Source: Isoetes taiwanensis
Taxonomy: Eukaryota > Streptophyta > Lycopodiopsida > Isoetales > Isoetaceae
NCBI GenBank assembly: GCA_021234155.1
Contig: JAJEKV010000087.1
Span: forward strand, 3,655,242 to 3,719,241
Direction: 5' to 3'
DNA: 64,000 nucleotides
Program-made: the position numbers and the translations under genes
Shown here: positions 1-10,621 of the stretch, one piece after another
How positions within the stretch are numbered: position 1 is the first letter of the stretch
Layout of the letters: every line of letters begins with the position of its first letter
Notes under the pieces: model-generated
Database searches by the model: none
What the model was told of the DNA's origin: nothing
The model's input: the letters and a program-made list of their open reading frames with translations, nothing else

Positions 1-2
1 CA

Positions 3-206
3 AGAGTAAACAGTGTACCTCTCAACACTATGGTTATGAACGAGTAACAACCTGCAACTTATGTGCTGGCCTATTGGCAAGCCCAGAATGGTCTCTGGAG
101 TTTGCAGAGCAAATATAAACTTAGCAACATTGTGGCTAACTTGAGTACCTGCAACCCTAGATTCAAAGGCTTCTTCTTCCAGCCCGCCAGGAACTCCTCC
201 TACAGA
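3..206 (-). pseudogene. NADH-cytochrome b5 reductase fragment
   Basis: Read on the minus strand this gives an open stretch containing SHNVAKFIFAL and then ILGLPIGQHISC. These match the start of the FAD-binding domain of plant NADH-cytochrome b5 reductase (CBR1 type), which passes electrons from NADH through FAD to cytochrome b5 at ER or mitochondrial membranes. The next motif, normally RPYTPT, is degraded to RYTVYS, so the flavin-binding signature is lost. Only about 65 codons are visible; the piece runs towards the window edge and nothing downstream of the FAD domain can be seen. It is most likely a decayed or captured exon. The family call is from recognised motifs, not a search. Confidence 0.6.
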
Positions 207-1641
207 TGCACAGCCTTTTTTTACTAGATCAGGTACTCTGCCGAACCATCTCGGTCTACAAAAAGACTTTGGCCTGCTGCCCATAATCTATTTGTCTCAG
301 TTCAATCTGATTCCGTTGCTGGGCTTATGAATGGGAAGATTGATTCCAAAGAAAGACGAGATTTGATCATTTGATCAAGAATGCATCGATTTTGGCGGTG
401 CCGGTTAGCCGGTTTGCACAGCAGCCGCCCAGCAACACTGGCGACAGCCAATTTACAGGAGACTGCCAGTTTGAAGCAGTTTCCAGCATAATCTAGGCAT
501 ATTCTAGTATATGCTCAGAATATGCCAAAAACCCACATGAACAGGGGTTTGCCCCCCTAGGGGCAACCCAAAAATTAGAACTAGATGGGAACCTCGAAAC
601 TGACAACCCCAAAATTGACACGCGGGGACCTCGAAATTAACGACCTCGAAAGTAACAACCTGTGAACCTGTGGGTTCAAAATCATAGAATAATTTCAAAT
701 TAATAGAAACGTGGTTATATGGAGTTTATCTATGCGCAGAGTTGAGAATGGATAAGTTTGGGTTGTACTTCGGCAATAGCAAAGGCCCAAAGAAGCATAT
801 GCTTTGGCAAACTAGTATCTATACATTGAAACTCACATATCTCAGGGATGTAGAAAAGAGCTAGCCCATGTAAAATTAGATGGCAGTGTGAATGAAGGCC
901 TCTTTAAACCAAATATCAATGTGGAAATGTGAAAGCCGTATTAAAGGGTAAAGAAAGCAATACATTTAATTAGACAAATGCACCTAGTCTAGAAAGTATG
1001 GCTTTAGATAATGTTACTTTGGGCTACATTATGAATGAGTGCATTGGACATCTAGCACTAGCTACTGGAAAATGGATGCATGCGCATAATCCGCATAATC
1101 TTCTTAATTAAAATGGAGGTCTTTGATTTTCGTGCGGCGTTCCCTCTCCTTTGCGGGTCCCTTGCGGGACCGAGCGCCTTATATGTCAACCACCGTGATG
1201 TTTAAACCACCATAATTTTTGTGGTTCAAACATGACATGCCTCCGCCCCCATCCATGGATCCATACGTACATCATACCTTACTTTATTCATGCATGCAGG
1301 TCATGTGGGTCATGTCTGACGGTACTTTCTGACTGTACTTTCTGACTGTCATGTTTGAGCCAAGAAGAAGAAGAACAGCATGTTTGAATTTGAGAAACAG
1401 AGGAATGGTTGTCGTCAAATAAGGCGCTCGGAGGATTGACGCTAACAACCCTGGTTCTGATCTGGCCGGAGAAACTGCTGCTGCCATGGCTGCCGCTTCT
1501 ATTGCTTTCAGAAAGCACAATGACCGCTGCTCTGCTTTGCTCTTAAATCACGCACAACAGGTTATGATCTTTTTGCCCTAGATTTAAATCATTGGATCGA
1601 TTGCCCTGTTTGAGTCCTTATAGTCTTGACTATGTGATTGC
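207..1641. other. No recognisable gene
   Basis: AT-rich sequence without a coding region I can support. Positions 585-665 hold a few short repeats of acctcgaaa type, and 1120-1175 has a small GC-rich patch. Short open frames near 1284-1520 on the minus strand look like chance. Confidence 0.5.
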
Positions 1642-1643
1642 AG

Positions 1644-2270
1644 GGAGTTCAAGCTTGCCGCTGTTGGTAATGCAGAATATCTTCTTACCGAACAGGATGT
1701 AGGATTGCAGTTGATGTTTATCTACACACCTGTCAGCACTGGAGGTAATCACCTGATAATAGTAGGATAATTGATTGATGGTTTTGAGCTTGCCTGAATA
1801 ATTCTTGGTTAGCCCTACTCCATCGTGTTCAATCCCAATTGCAGGTGCCCATGGCAACCCTGTCTCTGCAATATCTAGCAAAGTATTACTTGGTAAGTTG
1901 ATTCGCTAACACATTGCAACATTATCTAGCATCTTTTATATCTTGTATTTATGCTGCCTATTTCTGTCAAGCAGCTCCTCCAAGGGTTGCCCAGCTAAGG
2001 ATAGTTGGACATCTGAGAAAAGGAAACAAGGTAGTTGTTAGTGGAACATTCATTGGTGGCGTTGAAGGAGCAAGTAGGGTCCAATGGTTCAAAACCCAAC
2101 ATTTGGATCTAGAGTTGGATGAAAGCTTATTTGAGCCCATTAGCACATCCAAAGTTGCAAAGGTAATTGGAAACGCATTGTTATAATTCTAGTGCTCTGG
2201 CTTATGTATGCAGTATGTTTCAGGCATTCCGTATACCACTGGGAGCTGTTGGCCACTATCTAGTAGCGAA
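1644..2270 (+). pseudogene. AIR9-like A9-repeat exons
   Basis: Four exons can be read with GT-AG introns: 1644-1745 (ending DVGLQLMFIYTPV), about 1845-1890, 1974-2163 (APPRVAQLRIVG then GGVEGASRVQWFKT and ISTSKVAK) and the first half of 2225-2304 (AFRIPLGAVGHYLVA). These are the hallmarks of the A9 repeats of AIR9, a large plant microtubule-associated protein of the cortical array and preprophase band. Only about one and a half repeats are present, against many in the full protein. No leucine-rich repeat region or start codon is visible. The last exon switches without a break into GH9 sequence near codon NPSELL, so this is an exon chimera rather than a working AIR9 gene. Family memory supports the call; no search was run. 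Confidence 0.65.
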
Positions 2271-2656
2271 CCCATCAGAGCTACTATCTCTAGCACAGCA
2301 ACAGGTTTGCCTTACCTTTTTTTATGTTTACAATTACATGCACTGTTTTAAGTTAAAAAATAAGCCACTTTTTGCTTAACAATTACTTGCACTGTTTTAA
2401 GTTAAAAATTTAACCACTTTATTGTTTACACTGCAGATTAATTACATACTGGGGGATATTCCCAGAGCAACTAGTTACATGGTCGGCTATGGTGCAATAT
2501 TTCCCCAACAAGTGCAATATTTCTTCTAGGTGATCTCGTGGAGATCACGCAAAACGTTACTGCTTCTTGGATTCAAGAAGAAAGTACATACTACAGATAT
2601 GCAGCCACAGTGACTAATAAATCCAAGCAGAGCCTGACACAGCTGGAAATAAGCAT
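2271..2656 (+). pseudogene. GH9 endoglucanase C-terminus with CBM49, 5' part
   Basis: Exon 2225-2304 ends with NPSELLSLAQQQ and exon 2437 onward continues INYILGDIPRATSYMVGYG, the conserved C-terminal part of plant GH9 endo-beta-1,4-glucanases, secreted wall enzymes. The HHRG catalytic-region motif that should follow is absent. After about position 2520 the frame jumps to ITQNVTASW and TYYRYAATVTNKS, the beginning of a CBM49 cellulose-binding domain, as found at the C-terminus of class C GH9 enzymes. The domain stops at LEISIN, where a transposon is inserted, and resumes at 6236. Restoring the target site gives an in-frame CBM49. The stretch between GH9 and CBM49 is deleted, so the enzyme was already broken before the insertion. 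Confidence 0.65.
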
Positions 2657-2660
2657 CAAT

Positions 2661-5600
2661 AACAAGGTGACGGATCAAACGCACTAATGACCTGCAATTG
2701 CACTAATAAAAAGAATCTTTCAAAGATTCCCTAAGATTCCCTTAAATTCGACGACTTTTGGGGGGTCTTTTAAAAAAATGGACCACAAATTTAGATTTCG
2801 AGTGCCATTTTTAGGTCCTAGATTTTAATAAATGAAAGTCTTTAGACTTGTAGTGCATCGATATAGGGTCTGAAAATAAAAAGTAATTTTGTAAAAAGTA
2901 AGCACATACAGGAAATCTACAAACTGAAAACACCACTAGAATCCTCGTAAGTAGATTCGTTAACAACTATCAAGAAGGGCGAAATCAAGGTTCCTAGAAT
3001 AGGCCTAAGGAAAAACAAAACACAAGGGCGCTATGCGCGCATAGACAATCAAAGACAGGAAAGACTGGAGTTTTTAATTAGAACACAAAATACTACAAAA
3101 ATCCCTGCATACTTGAGAAGCAACTTAAGTACGTCGACCTCCTCTTAGAAGGTGACCGGAAAGACGAAGAAGAGAAGCATAACAGACTATATGCATGTAA
3201 GAAATTCTTGTTTTTCCTGTGTCTATGGCTATGCACGCATAGCACAATATAAAATCTTGTTACTTGTGGCTATGCACCTTAGCGTAACATAAAATGGTGT
3301 TGCCTGCATCTATGCAAGCATAGCATAAAACATCTAACTGAGGCCACATAAGATAAAAAGCCTTTTTATGAGGTATTAATCCATGCTCTCGTTGCTCATG
3401 GATTTTTGGAATCTTCCTAATCTAGTATCCACATTCAAAATTTCAAAATGAAGCCCCAATAGTTCCTGTTAATCCATGGCATAAGATAATGGTTCATTCA
3501 GCTTTGAAAATGTTTTCCAGCAGTGAAGTGAAGTGATAACAACTGATATATCAACTGGTCTTACGAACAACGGCTAAAAATAAGAATAGGTGCTAAGTTT
3601 GCATACAAGTCCAAAAGTTGGACTTCGCACCGAATCATGATAAGATAATACCACCGAAAGGCGATTCCTCACTAACGATGCCGCAATGTATGCCCGAACT
3701 CGCTAGCTAGCAAAGAAGCCAAAATTGACATTACAATAAAACCATGAGGAGCATGAACTTAAAATTGTTTCACTACCTTAAGCCCAACGGACATATTGAT
3801 GCCAAAGATTGGAATTCCCATCTATGATAGCTCTTCTAACTCCATTAAGTTAACCACCAAAGATGAAAGATGAAAGAGCTCAACTTTAATAGTCATGAGA
3901 TTGACCAAAATCTATATGGTTCTAACAAAACATAATTACATTGGACCAACCTACCTCAACCATTGCATCTAAACCCACCGATCCAAAGCAATTTTGACCA
4001 ATGAACTTGTTCTGTATTATTGATCCCCATGTCAACCGGACCGATTAATCACAAAAATCATAAAATGTACATAAATACCTTTCTTGAGCACAATATGAAT
4101 TCTTGTGATGGCGAAGCACCGTGATTCCCTTGTTTACGCAATCTTGAAAATGTGAAACAAACAAGTAAGCAAAAATTCTAGTTGGGACAAGCGCTTTATA
4201 AGATAAATTGTTCCATCGCCTACGAATAGGATGGATGATCCGATCTTTCCAAAGAACAGGCACATCCACGGTTTGTAACATCAATTGGGAACATGATCGT
4301 TTAAAATTAGCATTGACATCATGCAAAGCATAAAATAGACCCTAAGTCTTTGTGTAAAGCTCCAAAGCCGTGGCAAAGCTTAAGCGGCAAAGATAAAATA
4401 GAGAAGCGGGGGCTCCGTTGTTGTGCAAACAATTAACCTATTCATCATTATCTACTCACGAAATCTGTAAGTTTGAGGCTTTTTGATTTGTGATTCATGC
4501 TCCAACTTGAGAAAAATCTAAACCGAAAAGATGCAAAAAGAACCCCAATCGATGTTTTCCATCACAAATAATGGCACAAAAATTTCACAAAAGCCCCCTT
4601 TTTTTCACAAATCTTACCTCCGGCTTCTTCTTTATGACTGCCAAGAACACTTTAGAACACAAAGGCTGCCTAAAATCGTCAAATCGTCCTGATACTTGAA
4701 GACAAGAAAAAAGGCGAGGAAAAAAAAGTCTGTTTGCTATGCAAGATAGCAAAAGATTTTTTGTCTATCGCCAAGATAGACCACGACCTACCTGTAAATT
4801 TCTACCTACCATTTTTTTTACAACCTACTAATTTGTACCTACGCAATATTTTCCTACCTATTTATTTTACCAATGGTTATTTCAGTAGAAATGGTTTCTA
4901 GACCATTTCTATTGTTTAGTTCATTGCAGATGTTACGAGGTATTTATGGTTTGAAAAGCTTCTAACATAGTGGCAACCTTAACCATAGCTATATCTTTTT
5001 TTTTTGCCTCAACGTTGATTATGTGCACATAACTTGGGTCTCTTTTTTTGCACCTTTTAGATTATGCAGGCTTAGCTTGAAAAATTATTTATCCTTCTAG
5101 GCAAAAGCCTGGCAACCTTCTTTTTCCTTCTAGTTGGCTCTAGGAGCCTAGCTCACCAACATTTCCTCTGGAATTGAAGCATTGAAGCCATTAAAATGAT
5201 GTAGTTGGATGAGGGTAGACAATTCCCCTTTTTATTTTTGTGCTTTGGAATTTTACTTGTGTTTTACACCATCTCAGATAATGAACTCGTGCTTTCCAGA
5301 ATTAAAGGGACTGATTGGATTTGTGTCAACATTACAAAAATTGAATTGGAAGTAAAGCCAGGAGATTAATTTGTTTTGCTTGGCATTGAATGTATTCTTG
5401 AGAACGACGTAGAAGCTTGAGGATACCAAAAATTGAGTATTTGGTTCAAGATAGATACATAAGCATTAATGGTAATTTGTAAAAGAAGGTTATACAATAT
5501 ACAGTTTGGAAGCCGTCAAAGTCAATATAGAACTAGTATGGCTGCATCGCTACTTGTTCTTTTTCTCTTATTGGAAATACAAAGGATAATTATTGTATGC

Positions 5601-6235
5601 TTTGTATTCACATTTGGACAAAGTCATGAAAGCCGACCATGTTTACAGAATTCTTCCAGGCTTTTTAATTTAGTTGCCCCTTGTGCAGACAATGTTTCAA
5701 AAGTTTTTTTAATGATGTTTCAGATCTTTGTCTATGCGCTCATAGACAAACATTAAGGTTTATGCGCACGCAAGGACAAACACTATGCTGACTGTGAACT
5801 GAAAAAACATTATTTATTATTAATTATTGAATTTTCAAACAATGGTTTGTAAAAAAAATGTGCATGTCTATGCGCGCATAGACATGCTTATCTGTTTAAC
5901 TTTACATTTTGGCCGAAAAGGCCCTTGCATCATTATTTGCAGTTTCTTTGATGCTTCTAACTGTTCATCGTATTGTGTTTGTGTGTACGTGCACCCAGGT
6001 CAAGTGCATAAACGTTTAAAATACTACAGAAAACGACCTCCCTTTTAATTATAAATGTTGTATTTTGTTTGTTTGTTCCAAAAAATGCACCTTTTTTAAG
6101 GTCAAAGGACCGTTTCTCTAAATTTTTTCTTAAGATATGCCAAAAGTACCGAATTTTGGGGTTTTTTTAAAAGGAATCTTTTTGTGTGCGCAATCGCACT
6201 ACAGGTCATTAGTGCGATTGATCCGTCACCTTGTT
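2661..6235. mobile_element. 3.6-kb non-autonomous TIR element in a CBM49 exon
   Basis: The two ends are inverted repeats: the first 34 bases (beginning aacaaggtgacggatcaa) match the reverse complement of the last 34 with one mismatch. The element is flanked by CAAT at 2657-2660 and at 6236-6239. Removing the element and one CAAT restores an open CBM49 reading frame, which fixes both ends. A 4-bp duplication is unusual for plant TIR elements. Inside there is no transposase. A CpG-bearing palindrome (ctatgcgcgcatag and variants) recurs near both ends, at about 3030, 3225, 3305, 5730 and 5865, like the subterminal transposase-binding repeats of other TIR elements. It is probably a deletion derivative mobilised in trans; the superfamily is not assigned. 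Confidence 0.75.
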
Positions 6236-6400
6236 CAATGGCATTTATGGAAATCTATGGGGCCTTGCAAAGATTGGCAATACCAACATCTATACCTTTC
6301 CTCAATGGAGAGTTCTTTAAGTCCTGATGAAAGTTTAACGTTTGTATATATACAAGCTGCAGATAAGCTGAAGTACGTGTTGCTAAGGCTGACTAATTAA
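6236..6400 (+). pseudogene. CBM49 domain, 3' part
   Basis: Continues the CBM49 domain after the transposon: GIYGNLWGLAKIGN and FPQW in one frame, then a one-base frameshift near 6315, then SPDESLTFVYIQAAD to a stop at about 6400. These match the second half of CBM49 (LYGPLWGLTKSGN, FVYIH). The frameshift is separate from the insertion, so the exon has decayed further. A terminal stop follows at the usual domain end, so this was the 3' end of a class C GH9 gene. Confidence 0.65.
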
Positions 6401-6739
6401 GGAAGGGACAGCTTGAAATTGGGATGCCCAATAAGGCATGCCTACAACATATATATAGTGACAGCTGCTGTTTATGCCTTTCAAGGCAGACAAGTGCAGC
6501 TTGGCAGACAGTTTTCCATCATGTATGCTTCAATTTCTACAAATACAAACCAACATTTATTACTCATGTATGTTAGATCCTTGCTTTAAGAAGTTGCCTT
6601 TTGGACTAAAAAATATAAGATCCGACTATTCACACCATCACACAGTCTGGCATTTCTTTAATTTAAAATACATGGAGGAAATCACGTTATTACCAAGCAA
6701 GAATCAGAGGGGCACAAAGTAATTACCAATTCGTGTTAC

Positions 6740-6952
6740 CTTTTTTGATGTTTACAATTACTTGCACCGTTTTAAGTTAAAAATTTAACCACTTTGTTGT
6801 TTACACTGCAGATTAATTACATACTGGGGAATAATCCCAGAGCAACAAGTTGCAACAAGTTACATGGTTGGCTATGGTGCAATATTTCCCCAACACGTGC
6901 ATCATAGAGTCTCATCCATTGTTTCCATTAAAGTGAATCCTCCTATCTGAAC
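6740..6952 (+). pseudogene. Second partial copy of the GH9 exon
   Basis: Near-identical to 2373-2515, including the end of the preceding intron, and reads INYILGNNPRATS. A 10-base tandem duplication (caacaagttg) then shifts the frame to SYMVGYGAIFPQHVHHR and SSIVSIKV. This copy keeps the HHR segment that is missing upstream. It stops at a TGA near 6950. It lies downstream of the CBM49 exon, so the locus holds a partial duplication rather than one collinear gene. Confidence 0.6.
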
Positions 6953-9136
6953 ATATATAAGTCAGTTTCCAATTTCTATTTTCTGTTTTTGTCGTGGGTA
7001 TTTTTTCTGCGCCGCAATCTAATCTCATATTTTTATGCCACGTAATTTTTCTATTCACAATCTCCTCCGGCGACTTCGACGCCTGGCTGTTTGGCGATGG
7101 CGGGTATGCACGACACATAGGTATCGCTCTCTTACCGTCGATGTCTTCGCTCTGAAGCAAACGATTCTTCAGGTCCAGTTAATTAGGCAGGGCAAATGGC
7201 CGTTGATTTCTTCCCTCTGAAGCAAGCGATATTTTTCAGAGACAGTTAGGATAGAAAGCTTTGCTTCGAAGCAACGTTTCTAGGCGATGCTCTAGCTGCT
7301 TCCAGAGGAGCGATGGCGACATGCCAGATATGTATAAATAGCTTTTGCAATCGGCTTACATAATAGGTGCATTGCTGAGGCGGTGATTCAATGGGATTCG
7401 AAGTTGAGTTTTATACAAACTTCTATTTTCTCACTCATTTTTTTCTGAATCCCTTTTAGGCTGCTTTTGGTAGAGGGTTGTCCATGTAGATTGGTAGGAC
7501 TGAGCCTTTTATAGAACTAGATCTTGCATTTTGAATGATTGAAGAGAAAAACCTATTAAATTAGAGTTGCATTTCGATCCTTGCTTTAGGTAAAGGCCAA
7601 AGCACCAAGCTTTTCAACCGATGCAATGCTCTGTAAAAAATATATGACCTTAACTACTTTGAGAACATCCCAAATCTGTGCAAGACCTGGACCTAGCTCC
7701 TTCTTGCCAGTAACGTGTCTTTTGACTGTGAAAAAATAGAAGTTCTGCATGTATTCTGGGGCCTGTGCATGTGTGCAACTCCTGAAAATCTGCATGCTCG
7801 ATGCCCTAGTTTTTCCGTAGAATCTCGGCTGGCTTTTCCTACCTCTTTTTTCCAGGTATGGAGCTTGATGGCTTCTTCCTACATTCCAAATGGGCCTCTG
7901 CTATTCAAATGTATCAAAAGGTTAGTCATTGGGTATCTTTTAAAGGAGTAAAGCTATTCTTTACTGGAAACCGTGTTGTGATTTCTATTTGCCAGCTTGG
8001 TTATGTCATTTATAGACATGTGTTGCATTACTATTCCAGTGAGGATAATAGATTTGGTAAGCTTTCTAGCAAGGCCCGTCAGCTTTTTGTCAGGAGATTC
8101 TAAGTCTTAAGAAATGGCAAGAACTTCTTAGAGATGTCAAATAGATTTCTCATTATTACAGTCTTCTTGCAGATATGAGAAAGGCATTATCCAGAGACGT
8201 ACAGAAGAAATCTATAATTCCCTTTGGCCTATCACACCAGAGGAGCTAGAATATGACTAGTGATTGTGTGTATATAATTTGAATCATCTATTTCATCTCC
8301 AAGTGAGCTATTCATATTCAAATCCTTTTCTGATTGCTATCTTCATAAAATCATCGTCATGTTTGTTGTACCGTTAAAGGTGATAAAATAGAAATTAATA
8401 GTTCTTTTATTATTCCAGGACCATATTTGTTGTACCTCTGAAGCTGATGAAAGGGAGATTGATAGTTCTTTTATTATTCCAGGGCCGTAGTTAGTGTTTT
8501 GTCTGACATAGAGGCAGATGCCTAACCAGTGTTTGAAAATCAAGGTTGCGGCTAGTGCCGTTCATGAACCTGTAATTCCCCAAGAATGATCAATCTGCCA
8601 TTTAACTCTTCAACCATTCAATACTCTTCATATGTTGCTTCATTTATTAATTTTCAATGTGAAATAAAGAAGTTAGTTTCCTGGACACATTATGCAAAAT
8701 AAGCTTTTTTGAAAGCCATAGAAAAGTTTTTGTAGCATTTGCTAAAAATGTACATTACTACCACTCAAACAAAGCAAAACATTTATTGAGTTTGGCATTC
8801 ACACTTGCTTGCAAGTTTGCTACTTGCCATTTATCAATGTCTCACTAGATTAGTTTTCAAGACAAAAAGAATTTAAATAAGTGCACCAAGAACCAAGTTG
8901 GCACGATTGAATAAACTATGTGTAGAACCCATATCTTCTAAAAAATGAGAGAACGAAGAAGATATTAAGGCATATATTGACAAACCAAGATATACAAATG
9001 GCTGTGTTGTTGAAAAATTTACCCATGACTTTTGAAAAAAGAACTCGAATATATCTCTCCCATTATAGGGAGAAATTAATTTATTGAAAACCCTCAATTG
9101 GCGATGGTTCTAAGTACGCCCGATTGGGGTTGGCCT
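6953..9136. other. No recognised gene; possible exon remnants
   Basis: Two short coding-like stretches could be exon remains: 7858-7920 (GMELDGFFLHSKW) and about 8175-8260 (RRTEEIYNSLWPITPEELEYD, then a stop). I do not recognise the protein. The pair 8360-8415 and 8445-8490 share a short direct repeat (gttctttta ttattccagg). The rest is AT-rich without clear features. Confidence 0.3.
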
Positions 9137-9415
9137 CCCATGGAAACCCTTCCGGGTTTTAGTAGAAACCCTTCCGGCTTTCCATGGAAACCCTTCTGGC
9201 TTTCCATGGAAACCCTTCCGGGTTTTAGTGGAAACCCTTCCGGTTTTCAATAAACCCGGAAGGGTTTCCATGGAAACCCTTCCGGTTTTCCAGAAATTGA
9301 AAACCCGGAAGGGTTTCCACTAAAACCCGGAAGGGTTTCCATGGAAAGCCGGAAGGGTTTCCATATTGGAAAGCCGGAAGGGTTTCCATGGAAAGCCGGA
9401 AGGGTTTCCCCAAAA
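9137..9415. repeat. Foldback array of ggaaacccttccgg units
   Basis: About 280 bases built from a 14-base word, ggaaacccttccgg. It is repeated head to tail with 8-12-base spacers (ttttagt, ttccat) in the first half and in reverse complement (ccggaagggtttcc) in the second half. The two halves can pair into one long hairpin, and many units are also short palindromes through atggaaacc/ggtttccat. A further related unit lies at 9546-9558. No coding potential is credible. Confidence 0.85.
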
Positions 9416-9568
9416 TTATTTTTTTTTTAAATATTTACACACGTGAGCTTTATGGCTCACGCCTTTCCACACGGACGCCCGACATTAAGGCGCACGTCCA
9501 TCGAGCGCACATCATTCAAATTTTGATCAAAATTTAAATTTTGAGTGGAAACCCTTCCCGATTTCCTT

Positions 9569-9807
9569 GCATACCTTGGGTTTCTCGAGTATTTGAGTCT
9601 CCTTTAGAGATTCCATATTTTTGATGAAAAGTTAATTGTCAATGACAAAAATGAAAATTGTTGTCACAATCAGTGGCATTTATAGATTAAGGTTTAGCCT
9701 GCATACCTTGGGTTTCTCGAGTATTTGAGTCTCCTTTAGAGATTCCATATTTTTGATGAAAAGTTAATTGTCAATGACAAAAATGAAAATTGTTGTCACA
9801 ATCAGTG
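9569..9807. repeat. Direct duplication of 107 bp
   Basis: Positions 9569-9675 and 9701-9807 are essentially identical copies (gcataccttgggtttctcga to caatcagtg) separated by 25 bases. The near identity indicates a recent tandem duplication just upstream of the HSP70 fragment. Confidence 0.85.
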
Positions 9808-9950
9808 AGAACAACATTCAGGATCATTATCCTTGTTATCACGATGGCATGGAGTAATGTAAGAAACAAGCAATGCCTACAGTGCTAGTTTCTTTTGTTC
9901 CAAGGAGACACATATGTATGCCTCAGATTCTATCATTACTATGGGCTCAT

Positions 9951-10260
9951 TTTGAGGAGCTCAACATGGATTTGTTTAGAAAATGTATGGAATCGACTGG
10001 GAAGTGCCTAAGGGATGCTAAGATGGATAAGACTTCCATCCATGATGTTGTATTGCCGGAGGATCAACACGCATCCTAAGGTGCAACAAATTGTTGCAAG
10101 ATTTTTTCAATGGAAAGAAGCTATGCAGGAGCAATAACTCGGATGAGACAGTTGCATATGGAGCTGCTTTGTTCAAGCGGTGCATATGGAACATATTTTC
10201 TCTACTTATTCTCGATAACCCGGCTTGGTGTATTGATTCAAGTTTCTGAAAGTGACATTT
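9951..10260 (+). pseudogene. HSP70 fragment
   Basis: [14 protein letters not shown], then [10 protein letters not shown] and SIHDVVL, is the signature of the nucleotide-binding domain of cytosolic HSP70, an ATP-dependent chaperone. In shifted frames [25 protein letters not shown] and GVLIQV follow. These correspond to the later parts of the ATPase domain and the start of the substrate-binding domain. The GGSTRIP phosphate-loop motif and the stretch after GAAL are deleted, and several frameshifts and stops are present. About 100 of some 650 residues remain. No intron is visible, so it may be a processed or captured copy. Confidence 0.75.
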
Positions 10261-10621
10261 CTTTTGTGCATGTTGGAGAAACAAAAGGAAACACTTAACC
10301 GATAAGAGATGCTTAATTATACCTATTGTTTTCGATAACAATATCTATGAATTTAGGGCAGTCCAAGCACAAGAAGAAAAGGGATCCGCAGTAACCAATC
10401 AGCCACTACACAATAAAGTGTTAAACATGGCATTTCTAATGACCTTACCAAAAGCAAATGATTCATCATGTTCGACAGGATAATGAACACAAAATTTGTG
10501 AAAGATCATGAAAAAAAAAATCCTCCAGAAAACATCATGGAGAGACATCAAAGCAGGGTTCATACAAGGTACCTGGATGATCCAAAAAACTGCCAGTCAA
10601 GCATGGAGGTGCCTTGGCTGT

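Noticed and set aside
504-698. 64-codon minus-strand frame with VTFEVVNFEVPACQFWG
   Set aside because: The apparent protein repeat comes from short DNA repeats (acctcgaaa). No family match and no flanking exon.
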